Shown here one piece after another: positions 15,828 through 24,150 of a DNA stretch of 64,000 nt. How positions within the stretch are numbered: the stretch's first letter is position 1; each line of letters begins with the position of its first letter. Location of the stretch: assembly GCF_017377575.1 (NCBI RefSeq), contig NZ_JAFREM010000012.1, forward strand, positions 1 through 64,000, in the 5' to 3' direction. The DNA comes from Candidatus Enterococcus moelleringii. GTDB taxonomy: Bacteria; Bacillota; Bacilli; Lactobacillales; Enterococcaceae. Both the position numbers and the translations under genes were made by a program. The notes under the pieces are model-generated. The model searched no databases. It had not been told where the DNA came from and was given only the letters and a program-made list of their open reading frames with translations.

Positions 15828-16262
15828 CCAGTCCAACTTTTCGCAGTATGTAAAATTAGAAGGGAATCCAATGATTATTTAGCAAGAATCGTCCAAGAAG
15901 TTTAGTTGGATGGTAAGCGTACGAAGATAGACTTGATTTTTCGCTTTTTGAAAAATCAATCCGCTTCAAATGAGCTAGCTACCAGTTCAACTTTTCGCAG
16001 TATGTAAAGTTAGCAGGAAATCCAATGATGATTTAGCGAGGAATCGTCCAAGAAGTTTGGTTGGATGGTAAGCGTACGAAGATAGACCAGATTTTTCGCT
16101 TTTTGAAAAATCAATCCGCTTCAAATGAGCTAGCTGCCAGTCCAACTTTTCGCAGTATGCAAACTTAGAAGGAAATAAAACGATTATTTAGCTAAGAATC
16201 GTACAGAAAGTTTAGTTGGGTGGTAAGCGTACGAAGATAGACTTGATTTTTCGCTTTTTTGG
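15828..16262. repeat. Three tandem copies of a 154-bp non-coding repeat
   Basis: Unit starts are at 15828, 15982 and 16137 (each at CCAG, then T/CCAACTTTTCGCAGTATG). The second copy follows at 154 bp, the third at 155 bp; the third is cut off after about 125 bp. Copies differ by scattered substitutions, so the array is not recent. Each copy holds GATTTTTC...GAAAAATC-like and ACGATT...AATCGT-like inverted repeats and a GGTAAGCGTACGAAGATAGA block. No open frame with a ribosome binding site runs through it. It fills the long gap between the glycosidase and pyruvate phosphate dikinase genes. Confidence 0.9.
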
Positions 16263-16345
16263 AAAACCGTCTTCCTACCCATGATCTATCGGTCTAGTTC
16301 CAATAAGATCTTAATAAGCGTTTATATATTTTATTAATACACGTA

Positions 16346-16374
16346 TTGACTTTGTATATGTGTAGTATTAAACT
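16346..16374 (+). promoter_or_regulatory. Promoter of the pyruvate phosphate dikinase gene
   Basis: TTGACT at 16346-16351, 17-nt spacer, TAAACT at 16369-16374, with A/T-rich sequence upstream and the ribosome binding site AGAAGGAG before the ATG at 16412. Confidence 0.55.
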
Positions 16375-16411
16375 GTATTCATACCAAATAAACGATTAGA
16401 AGGAGATTTAC

Positions 16412-19036
16412 ATGACTCAATGGGTTTATCTATTTTCAGAAGGATCAAAAGAACAGAAAGGCTTGCTAGGCGGTAAGGGCGCAAATCTGGCTGAAATGAC
16501 TAAATTAGGATTACCAGTTCCGACCGGGTTCACGGTAACCACCGATGCTTGTCTTTGCTATTTGAATCAAGGAAATGTGTTAACCGATGAGATGAAAGAA
16601 CAAATAATCACTGCCGTGGATCAACTATCAGAAAAAACGCAAAAGGCCTTTGGCGATGCTAAAAATCCTTTATTAGTCTCTGTCCGCAGCGGCTCTAAAT
16701 TCTCAATGCCTGGCATGATGGATACCGTGCTGAACTTGGGATTAAATGACAAAACAGTGGAGACCTTAGCGAAAAACAGTCAAAATGAACGCTTCGCTTA
16801 TGACTGCTACCGACGCTTATTACAAATGTTCGGCGATGTCGTAATGGGGATCGACAACCAAAAATTCGAATCCCGCATTACTGCTATGAAGAAAGAACAT
16901 CAGCTGAACTTTGACAATGAGTTGACAGCGGACCACTGGAAACAAATTGTAAACGAATACAAGGAGATTTATGTCCAAAGCATTCAACGGGAGTTTCCAC
17001 AAGACCCGATCGAACAATTATATTTAGCGATTGAAGCGGTATTTGGCAGCTGGAACAATCAACGGGCTAAAACCTATCGCCGCCTGCATGACATCAGCGA
17101 CAGCTTAGGTACTGCCGTGAATATTCAAGAAATGGTCTTCGGAAACTTCGGCGAGACTTCAGGAACAGGAGTAGTGTTCTCCCGCAATCCGTCGACTGGT
17201 GAGCCAGGACTATTCGGGGAATATTTGATTAATGCTCAAGGAGAAGACGTGGTTGCTGGTGTACGGACACCAAAACCGATCCAGACCTTAGCCGATGATC
17301 TGCCAGAGCAGTATCAACAGTTAAAAACCATTTGCGAAAACTTAGAGAAACACTACAAAGATATGCAGGATGTCGAGTTTACCATCGAACGGGAAAAATT
17401 ATTTATTCTGCAAACCCGCAGCGGTAAACGGACCTCGAAAGCGACGATTACCATTCTGCTGGATTTGTTTGCAGAAGGCATTATTACCGAAACTGAATTA
17501 GTGGAACGCTTAGAAGCGAAGGATTTGGAAGCTTCCTTGCACCCAAGCTTCAATGCGGAAGTCATAAAAGATCGCGTACCATTTTTATCCGGTTTAGCAG
17601 CAAGTCCCGGAGCAGCAGTAGGTGCTGTTTACTTTGACGCTGAATCTGCGACGTTAGCCAAGGCTCGCGGCGAACGAGTGATATTGGTACGGGAAGAAAC
17701 TTCACCAGAAGACATCGAGGGAATCGCTGTCAGTGAAGCAGTGATCACTGCTCGCGGCGGAATGACCTCCCACGCGGCCGTAGTGGCTCGCGGTATGGGG
17801 ATCTGTTCGGTTGTTGGCTGTGAAGCCTTAACAATGGAAGAAGGACACGGAGTTGTCGGGGAAGAAACGATTCAAGAAGGAACGATTCTTTCGGTGGATG
17901 GCACGTCAGGAAATGTCTACTTCGGTGAAATTCCGTTAGAAGAATTAAGCAATACCGTTGCTTTGGACGATCTGCATGTTATCTGGGATCGCCACGCCAA
18001 ATTCCAAGTCCGGGCGAATGCCGAGACACCAAAAGACATTGAGACGGCGATGGCTTTAGGTGCAACAGGAATCGGTTTAGCTCGGACAGAGCATATGTTC
18101 TTTGAGAAATCTCGTCTGCTGCAGTTCAGACGCTTGATTTTAGCGGATTCTTTAGAAGAGCGCTTGGAAGTATTAAAAGGCTTGAAGCAAGTCCAAAAAG
18201 AAGACTTTAGATTTATCTACCAAGCAGCACAAGGCAAGGCGACGACGATTCGTTTGTTAGACCCGCCATTACATGAATTTTTACCAAAGAACAACGATGA
18301 ATGTCGTGAAGTGGCCAAGGATCTAGGCAAAACCTTTAACGAAGTAAAACGCAAAACTGAAAACTTGGCAGAAACCAATCCAATGCTGGGCTTCCGTGGC
18401 CTGCGTTTAGGGATTGCGTATCCAGAAATTTACCAAATGCAAGGAGAAGCCATCATTGAAGCGGCTCATGAAGTCATGGATGAACAAGGCTATACGATTC
18501 AGCCAGAAATCATGATACCATTTACTATCGATGCCAAAGAATTTGCCCGGGTACGGGAATCCATTGAAGGGGCAATTCAAGAATCCTTGAAGCAGTACGA
18601 TGAAGTGATGGACTATCAAATTGGTACAATGATTGAAATCCCACGGGCCTGCTTAGTGGCGGATGAAATCGCCAAGCATGCAGACTTCTTCAGCTTCGGT
18701 ACCAATGACCTAACTCAAATGGTGATGGGACTGTCTCGCGATGATTCACCACGGATTGTTTCGCAATATTTAGAAGCCGGAATTATGGAAGAAGATCCGT
18801 TCCAAGTCTTGGATGAAGCCGGTGTCGGGGCCATGATGAAGGTGGCAATTGAAAAAGGTCGTCAAGTAAAACCAGATTTAAAGATTGGGATTTGTGGTGA
18901 AGCTGCCGCGCATCCAAAATCCATCGCCTTTTTAAATGAACTGCCGATTAATTACATTTCATGTTCACCATTTAGAATTCCGCAAGCTAAGATGACGCTG
19001 GCGCAGCATGGTGTGAAGGGCTTGATCAAACAATAA
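16412..19036 (+). CDS. ppdK: Pyruvate, phosphate dikinase
   Basis: 874 residues, the usual length. N-terminal ATP-grasp domain (LLGGKGANLAEM start, SGTGVVFSRNPSTGE), central phosphohistidine domain with His454 in GGMTSHAAVVARGMG, and a C-terminal TIM barrel with the PEP/pyruvate site, including FGTNDLTQM and Cys828 in GICGEAA. It interconverts pyruvate + ATP + Pi with PEP + AMP + PPi. No PPDK regulatory protein gene is adjacent. Monocistronic, with a strong terminator. In glycolytic cocci it may work in either direction; PEP made from the glycerate arm of the allantoin island could feed it. Confidence 0.97.
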   Translation: MTQWVYLFSEGSKEQKGLLGGKGANLAEMTKLGLPVPTGFTVTTDACLCYLNQGNVLTDEMKEQIITAVDQLSEKTQKAFGDAKNPLLVSVRSGSKFSMPGMMDTVLNLGLNDKTVETLAKNSQNERFAYDCYRRLLQMFGDVVMGIDNQKFESRITAMKKEHQLNFDNELTADHWKQIVNEYKEIYVQSIQREFPQDPIEQLYLAIEAVFGSWNNQRAKTYRRLHDISDSLGTAVNIQEMVFGNFGETSGTGVVFSRNPSTGEPGLFGEYLINAQGEDVVAGVRTPKPIQTLADDLPEQYQQLKTICENLEKHYKDMQDVEFTIEREKLFILQTRSGKRTSKATITILLDLFAEGIITETELVERLEAKDLEASLHPSFNAEVIKDRVPFLSGLAASPGAAVGAVYFDAESATLAKARGERVILVREETSPEDIEGIAVSEAVITARGGMTSHAAVVARGMGICSVVGCEALTMEEGHGVVGEETIQEGTILSVDGTSGNVYFGEIPLEELSNTVALDDLHVIWDRHAKFQVRANAETPKDIETAMALGATGIGLARTEHMFFEKSRLLQFRRLILADSLEERLEVLKGLKQVQKEDFRFIYQAAQGKATTIRLLDPPLHEFLPKNNDECREVAKDLGKTFNEVKRKTENLAETNPMLGFRGLRLGIAYPEIYQMQGEAIIEAAHEVMDEQGYTIQPEIMIPFTIDAKEFARVRESIEGAIQESLKQYDEVMDYQIGTMIEIPRACLVADEIAKHADFFSFGTNDLTQMVMGLSRDDSPRIVSQYLEAGIMEEDPFQVLDEAGVGAMMKVAIEKGRQVKPDLKIGICGEAAAHPKSIAFLNELPINYISCSPFRIPQAKMTLAQHGVKGLIKQ

Positions 19037-19077
19037 CAAGCAAGCTGCTGGTCGAAAAAATACTTTTTCGTTTGCTT

Positions 19078-19118
19078 ATCCCTCGATCTGAGGTTACTTA
19101 GATCGAGGGATATTTTTT
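19078..19118 (+). terminator. Terminator of ppdK
   Basis: ATCCCTCGATCT pairs perfectly with AGATCGAGGGAT, then T6. A smaller CGAAAAA/TTTTTCG hairpin precedes it at 19052-19069. Confidence 0.9.
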
Positions 19119-19649
19119 GTTTCTCACATGATAATCACACTGAAATTTTATATAGTAACAATACAATGAGAATAAAAGAACAAATATGAATGAATTATTA
19201 TTTGTAACCGGATACACAGTGCGTTATACTTTGTTTAGAATTCGGTATTGATTGCTGTTAATATAGGCTTTCTCTAAGGTTGTTGGATAACAGAATTTAC
19301 TTGATATATTAAACGTTTTGTTTTATATATTGTTGAATTTCTGTTAGAAAGCGAAATCGGCCTGAATGACGTACAGTGTTATTTAGGATATAATGTCCGA
19401 TTAGGGGGGTGAGACAAACTGCAAGATTGAATTTGTTAGAATAACACTATTTTTCTCATAAAAGCTGAAAAGGCAATAGATTTCGAGTTCGTATCATTAC
19501 TCTTTTGAAAAAAATTGGGGTATGATTATTAGTAAGAGGAAGTCAGCCTAACAGTCCGGTAAGAGAATATTCTGTGTTACGGCAAGAACTTTCTAATTCG
19601 TACTGACGGAATTATCCGTTAAATAAATAAGAGAGCAGGGAGATACAAG
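19119..19649 (+). promoter_or_regulatory. Long upstream region of pepV with candidate promoter
   Basis: About 530 bp without a gene. The best promoter is ATGACG at 19366-19371, 17-nt spacer, TATAAT at 19389-19394, which would give a 250-nt leader. Within that leader are a CCGGTAA...TTACGG hairpin near 19557 and an ACGGA...TCCGT hairpin near 19604, but no riboswitch class I know and no T-run. The segment before the promoter is A/T-rich and shows nothing else. Confidence 0.4.
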
Positions 19650-21065
19650 ATGACAATTGATTGGCAAAAAGAAGTTGAAGCGCGCAAAGATGATTTGATG
19701 AAGGACCTTGGAGATTTGCTTCGTATTGACAGCGTCCGCGACGTAGAACACGGAACTAAAGAAGAACCTTTAGGACCTGGCCCAGCTGCTGCATTACGCA
19801 AAGTGTTGGAAATTGCAGAACGTGATGGTTTTGAAACGAAGAACGTCGAAAACGTTGCTGGACACATTGACTACGGTGACGGGGAAGAAATGTTTGGACT
19901 ATTAGGTCACGTGGACGTAGTACCAGTTGATGACAATTGGGATACTGATCCATTCGAACCAGTCATTAAAGACGGTAAATTATACGCTCGTGGTTCAGCC
20001 GACGACAAAGGACCTTCAATAGCTGCTTACTATGCTATGAAGATCATCAAAGACTTGGAATTACCATTATCTAAAAAAATCCGTTTCATCTTCGGTACTG
20101 ACGAAGAGAGTGAATGGGTAGGCATCCACCGTTATATGGAAGTAGAAGAAATGCCAAAAGTTGGTTTCTCACCAGATGCAAACTTCCCAATCATCAACGG
20201 CGAAAAAGGTATCTTATCTTATGAAGTTACTTTTGAAGACCAAGAGGGTGAAGAGGGCGCATTCACATTAGAAAGCTTCAAATCTGGTATGCGTACTAAC
20301 ATGGTACCAGGCGATGCGACTGCTGTTCTTAAAGTCAACGACGAAGCCAAAGCTGCTGACTTGAAAGCTGCTTTTGAAAAATTTGTTGCTGAAAAAGAAG
20401 TCAATGGTGAAGTTAAAGAAGAAAACGGTCAAATCACTTTAACTACTATTGGTAAAGGTGCCCATGCCCAAGAACCTAAATTCGGGATCAATGCGGCAAC
20501 TTACTTGGCAACTTTCTTAGCTGACCATGATTTAGATGCTTCAGGCGCACACTTTGTAAAAGTTGTTTCTGAATACATGCACCTAGATTACAGCGGTAAG
20601 AAATTAAATGCTTATGTCAAACATGATGTGATGGGTGAAACCACTTCATCTGCTAACTTATTTGATTACAGCCAAGACGGCGTGAAGAAAGTCACTTTAA
20701 ACATTCGTCACCCAGAAGGCATCACCAAAGACGAAATCATGGACAACATGAAGGAAGTCTTGAAAGACGCTGGTGTTTCGATTGAAATTATCGGCGACGT
20801 GAAGACTCCACACTATGTTCCTGGTGACGATCCATTGGTTAAAACTTTGTTGGACGTATATGAAGAACATACTGGCAACAAGGGAGAAGAACAATCCATC
20901 GGCGGCGGTACTTATGGCCGTATCCTAGAACGCGGTGTCGCTTACGGCGCAATGTTCCCAGGCGAAGAAAACGTGATGCACCAACCAAACGAATTCATGC
21001 CAGTGGACAGCTTGCTAAAAGCAACCGCAATCTACGCTGATGCAATTTATCGCTTAGCGAAATAA
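19650..21065 (+). CDS. pepV: Dipeptidase PepV
   Basis: 471 residues, M20 family. Metal ligands appear in LLGHVDVVP (His and Asp), GSADDKG and GTDEESEW; the lid-domain signature EPLGPGPAAAL and the C-terminal IGGGTYGR and MHQPNEFM (His) match PepV of lactic acid bacteria. The enzyme is a cytoplasmic zinc dipeptidase with wide specificity that finishes peptide breakdown. The codon choice is strongly biased, as in highly expressed genes. The peptide transporter follows at once, so uptake and hydrolysis are probably coupled. Confidence 0.95.
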   Translation: MTIDWQKEVEARKDDLMKDLGDLLRIDSVRDVEHGTKEEPLGPGPAAALRKVLEIAERDGFETKNVENVAGHIDYGDGEEMFGLLGHVDVVPVDDNWDTDPFEPVIKDGKLYARGSADDKGPSIAAYYAMKIIKDLELPLSKKIRFIFGTDEESEWVGIHRYMEVEEMPKVGFSPDANFPIINGEKGILSYEVTFEDQEGEEGAFTLESFKSGMRTNMVPGDATAVLKVNDEAKAADLKAAFEKFVAEKEVNGEVKEENGQITLTTIGKGAHAQEPKFGINAATYLATFLADHDLDASGAHFVKVVSEYMHLDYSGKKLNAYVKHDVMGETTSSANLFDYSQDGVKKVTLNIRHPEGITKDEIMDNMKEVLKDAGVSIEIIGDVKTPHYVPGDDPLVKTLLDVYEEHTGNKGEEQSIGGGTYGRILERGVAYGAMFPGEENVMHQPNEFMPVDSLLKATAIYADAIYRLAK

Positions 21066-21079
21066 AATGACAGGCTATA

Positions 21080-21110
21080 GGAGCCCTGTCTAACAGCAGG
21101 GCTCCTTAAT
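21080..21110 (+). terminator. Stem-loop between pepV and the OPT transporter
   Basis: Perfect GGAGCCCTG/CAGGGCTCC stem with only TTAATT after it. It may be a weak terminator or an mRNA-stability hairpin that sets different expression of pepV and the transporter. Confidence 0.6.
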
Positions 21111-21155
21111 TACTGTGTACCTTAGGGGAAAAAGGTAGGAAAGGAATTTCGGATC

Positions 21156-23084
21156 ATGAAAAAATTGTCGAAAGACGCATTTGGCGGCGTGTCCGGGAGA
21201 GACTACGTACCATACGTAGAGGACAAGCCGAAAAAATCAGGCTCAGGAATTATCTTAGTGCTAGGGATTATCTTAGCAGCGGTATTCGCAGCCTCAACTG
21301 CATATTCAGGGATGAAAGCGGGGCTAACTGTTGCCGCAGGTATTCCAGGAGCAATTATAGGTTCAGGTTTGGTTTCACTATTTGTTAAACCAAAAACAAT
21401 TTTAGGTAAAAACTTGCTGCAGCTAATGTCATCTGGTGGGGAATCAGTAGCCAGCGGGATGATCTTCGTATTGCCAGCTGTAATTTTAGTCGGCGGGAAG
21501 ATTAATTTCTTCGAAGGCGTAGCATTAGGTGTGGGTGCCGTACTATTAGGTGTCGGCGTATTCACTTTAGTGGAAGATTACATGTTAGTTGAAGAGCACG
21601 GTAAATTGGTTTACCCGGAAGCAATGGCGATTTCTGAAACATTAGTTGCGTCAGATACTGGTGGCGAATCCTTGAAATACATGGGAATCGGCTTTGGTAT
21701 CGGGGGTGTCATCACTGTCTTAACTGGTTCAGTATTAGGCGTGATGAACAATGTCATCAGCTACGTAAACGAAAGCTTCTATAAATGGAAATTTGAAACA
21801 GAAGTAAACCCATTGTTGGCGGGTATTGGATTCATCGTCGGCATGGACGTTTCACTATTGATGTTTGCTGGTTCAATCTTGGCAAACTTCGCAATTGCAC
21901 CATTGTTGGGCTACTTCATGAGTATGGCCGGCAGTGATGTAAGTATTTGGGATAATGCAGCTCAATTAGTGAACACTGCAGACTTCTCAATGATTTCTGG
22001 TTCGTATGTTCGTTACATTGGTGCTGGTATGATGATCTCAGGTGGGTTAATCGGAGCAATCAAATTGATCCCAACGATTATTTCATCCATTTCAGCAACT
22101 ATGAAAGGCCGCAAAACCGAAGGCGCTGATTCAGAAGGCGGCGGCGGTATGTTGCCATTAATTATTGGTGCTATTGTGGCATTAGTTATGGGATTTGTGA
22201 TTACAGGAAACATAGCAATGGCTCTAATCGGCGGCAGCTTGTCGATTATCTTGAGTCTATTGTTCGTCATTGTTGCTGGTCGTTTGACTGGTACAATCGG
22301 TACATCTAACTTGCCTGTATCTGGTATGACAATTGCTTCAATGGTTATTTTGACCTTAGTATTTGTAATGATGGGCTGGACTTCAGCTGAAAACACCCAA
22401 CAACTATTATTGTTTGGTACTTTTATCGTATTGGCAATCTCAGTTGGTGGTGGTTACTCACAATCACAAAAAGTTACCTTTGTTATGGGCGGGAACTTCA
22501 ATGAAGGTCGTCGCTATTACGTAATTGCCAACATTGTCGGGGTTGTGATCGTAACTGGTATGATGGTTATCTTAACACCTCAATTGCAAATTACTGGTGC
22601 GAACCCACCATTTGGTTTGCCACAAGCGAACTTGATGGCTACCTTGACTGCCGGTATTACTTCAGGCAGCCTGCCTTGGCACATGATCATTTCTGGTATC
22701 GTAATCGGTATCGTTCTGCAATTAATGGGCGTATCGATTATGACCTTTGCGATCGGGTTCTACTTGCCAATTTCTACGACTTCAATCATCCTAGTGGGTG
22801 CCTTGATTCGCGTATTCATTGAATACATGAACAAGAAAGAAACCGAAGAAGTCGCTGAAGAACGGATTACTCTTGGTGTCAGCTTGTCTTCAGGCTTGAT
22901 CGCCGGTGGATCAATCATTGGTTTAATCGGAATCATCTTGCAAGTATCAGGAATTCTTACACCAGGCGCACCAACTGGATTCTTAGGAAGCAACGCAGCC
23001 GCTTGGTTGTTACTAGTAATTCTAGTCGTTGCAATCGTTGTTCCTTTGTTAAAAGTAAAGAATGTGAAAGCTAATGATAAATAA
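21156..23084 (+). CDS. OPT-family oligopeptide transporter
   Basis: 642 residues with some 15 or more membrane segments, mostly Gly/Ala/Ile/Val-rich. The first loop (AASTAYSGMKAGLTVAAGIPGAIIG) is the typical start of the bacterial OPT/YSL family, proton-driven carriers for small peptides or metal chelates. The N-terminus has a short cytoplasmic GRDYVPYVE segment. It lies after pepV and its end overlaps the PqqD-like gene by 11 bp. Confidence 0.93.
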   Translation: MKKLSKDAFGGVSGRDYVPYVEDKPKKSGSGIILVLGIILAAVFAASTAYSGMKAGLTVAAGIPGAIIGSGLVSLFVKPKTILGKNLLQLMSSGGESVASGMIFVLPAVILVGGKINFFEGVALGVGAVLLGVGVFTLVEDYMLVEEHGKLVYPEAMAISETLVASDTGGESLKYMGIGFGIGGVITVLTGSVLGVMNNVISYVNESFYKWKFETEVNPLLAGIGFIVGMDVSLLMFAGSILANFAIAPLLGYFMSMAGSDVSIWDNAAQLVNTADFSMISGSYVRYIGAGMMISGGLIGAIKLIPTIISSISATMKGRKTEGADSEGGGGMLPLIIGAIVALVMGFVITGNIAMALIGGSLSIILSLLFVIVAGRLTGTIGTSNLPVSGMTIASMVILTLVFVMMGWTSAENTQQLLLFGTFIVLAISVGGGYSQSQKVTFVMGGNFNEGRRYYVIANIVGVVIVTGMMVILTPQLQITGANPPFGLPQANLMATLTAGITSGSLPWHMIISGIVIGIVLQLMGVSIMTFAIGFYLPISTTSIILVGALIRVFIEYMNKKETEEVAEERITLGVSLSSGLIAGGSIIGLIGIILQVSGILTPGAPTGFLGSNAAAWLLLVILVVAIVVPLLKVKNVKANDK

Positions 23085-23442
23085 AAACTCAGCCACTATA
23101 AATGCTGAAACAGAACAATTACTGGAACGTGTCTACCAATTGAAACCCGAGCTGCGTTATGAAGTCCGCGAGGGCATCGTCTTTGTCATCAAAGAAAACA
23201 ACGCTTGGATTCAACGGACTTTGCGGAAAATCAAGTACAGAATCCCCGAAACCTCCGAAATGGAGTTGGATGAGTACGGCAGTTTCATTTTCCAGCAAAT
23301 TGACGGTCAACGGACAGTCCGCGAAATTGGCGAACGCTTAGGCGAAACCTATGAAGAAGCCAACCAGCAGCTCTACGATCGCTTACTGTTGTATTTGAAT
23401 CATTTGGAAAAGAACGAGAAGTATATTGTGAGAATTGTATAG
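23074..23442 (+). CDS. PqqD-family protein
   Basis: 122 residues. The C-terminal 85 residues have the PqqD/RRE layout: a strand-rich first half, then LDEYGSFIFQQIDGQRTVREIGERLGE and a helical end with YLNHLEKNE. PqqD-type domains bind leader peptides in RiPP pathways, yet no maturase or precursor is close. The ATG lies inside the OPT gene and overlaps it by 11 bp, so translation is probably coupled. It may be a partner or regulator of the transporter. Confidence 0.85.
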   Translation: MINKNSATINAETEQLLERVYQLKPELRYEVREGIVFVIKENNAWIQRTLRKIKYRIPETSEMELDEYGSFIFQQIDGQRTVREIGERLGETYEEANQQLYDRLLLYLNHLEKNEKYIVRIV

Positions 23443-23445
23443 CAG

Positions 23446-23484
23446 AAAGCACAAGCTTAGGATTATCTAGGCTTGTGCTTTTTT
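23446..23484 (+). terminator. Terminator of the pepV-OPT-pqqD cluster
   Basis: AAAGCACAAGC pairs with GCTTGTGCTTT and ends in T6. Confidence 0.88.
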
Positions 23485-23946
23485 ATTCTAGCCCGAATTC
23501 TTCATGCTTTTCGGTGCCGTCTGGGGTAATCATGGTTAGGTAGACAGTGTCTTCTCGATTGTTCAGCTGGAAATTGATACATAAATGCTGGAAGCCCCGA
23601 CCAGCTTCATAATCAGCAGCTCATCTTTTTGAGCCAGAAAATGTTTAGTAAAGACCGAGCTGTAGTAAAAGATACCGACAATCACAGCAGTTGCAATCGC
23701 CAGCCATGTCAAGACTTGAAGGACAGTTGAAAAACTAATAAATTGCTGCAAAGCTCCTACCTGATCAAACCCATCCAGAGCCTTCTGATTTTCCAGCTTG
23801 GCTTTTGTAAAAATCAGATATAGCCTTCCTAGTACATTTAATAGGAAGGAAAAAATGAAGAAAATTGTTATGTTTGCGAAGGTAACACCAGAGTTACGCT
23901 TCAAACTTAAAAGGGCATCGATTATTATATAGTAGATTTTGATCAT
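23483..23946 (-). pseudogene. FtsX-like permease fragment joined to another frame
   Basis: The intact frame (23563-23946) encodes 127 residues: SLKRNSGVTFANI near the N-terminus, one membrane segment, an extracytoplasmic stretch, a second membrane segment, then ELLIMKLVGAS, which is a hallmark of FtsX-type permeases. It stops there, where the family continues for about 150 residues and two more membrane segments. In a shifted frame 45 further codons run to a stop at 23483 with protein-like content (INFQLNNREDTVYLTMITP) that is not FtsX-like. This looks like a deletion fusion of two genes. There is no FtsE partner. Confidence 0.55.
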
Positions 23947-24099
23947 GAGCGTCTCCTAATTGGTAATGCTTTATAATAGATTATAGAGTAATTCTGTTGA
24001 AGGGGGAATAGCGAAGGGTGATTCAGGGGAATTGAATCGTGTCTTACCGAGGCAGATTATTTGATGTACTAAAATTGGGAAGGTAAGGTTTTGCTTTTA

Positions 24100-24108
24100 T
24101 GCTATACT
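24100..24108 (+). promoter_or_regulatory. Extended -10 promoter of the hydrolase gene
   Basis: TGC-TATACT (24100-24108) without a good -35. It places the transcript start after any upstream in-frame start and supports the ATG at 24151. Confidence 0.5.
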
Positions 24109-24150
24109 TTTGATAAGAGACTGGGGAGTAAGCATAAGGGGATGTTGGAG

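Noticed and set aside
15828-16262. CRISPR-like array
   Set aside because: The repeat unit is 154 bp with no unique spacers and no cas genes nearby; it is a plain tandem repeat.
21203-21565. Antisense open frames inside the OPT gene (also 22013-22396 and 22760-22993)
   Set aside because: Pro/Ile/Thr-rich shadows of a membrane-protein gene on the other strand, with no start signals.
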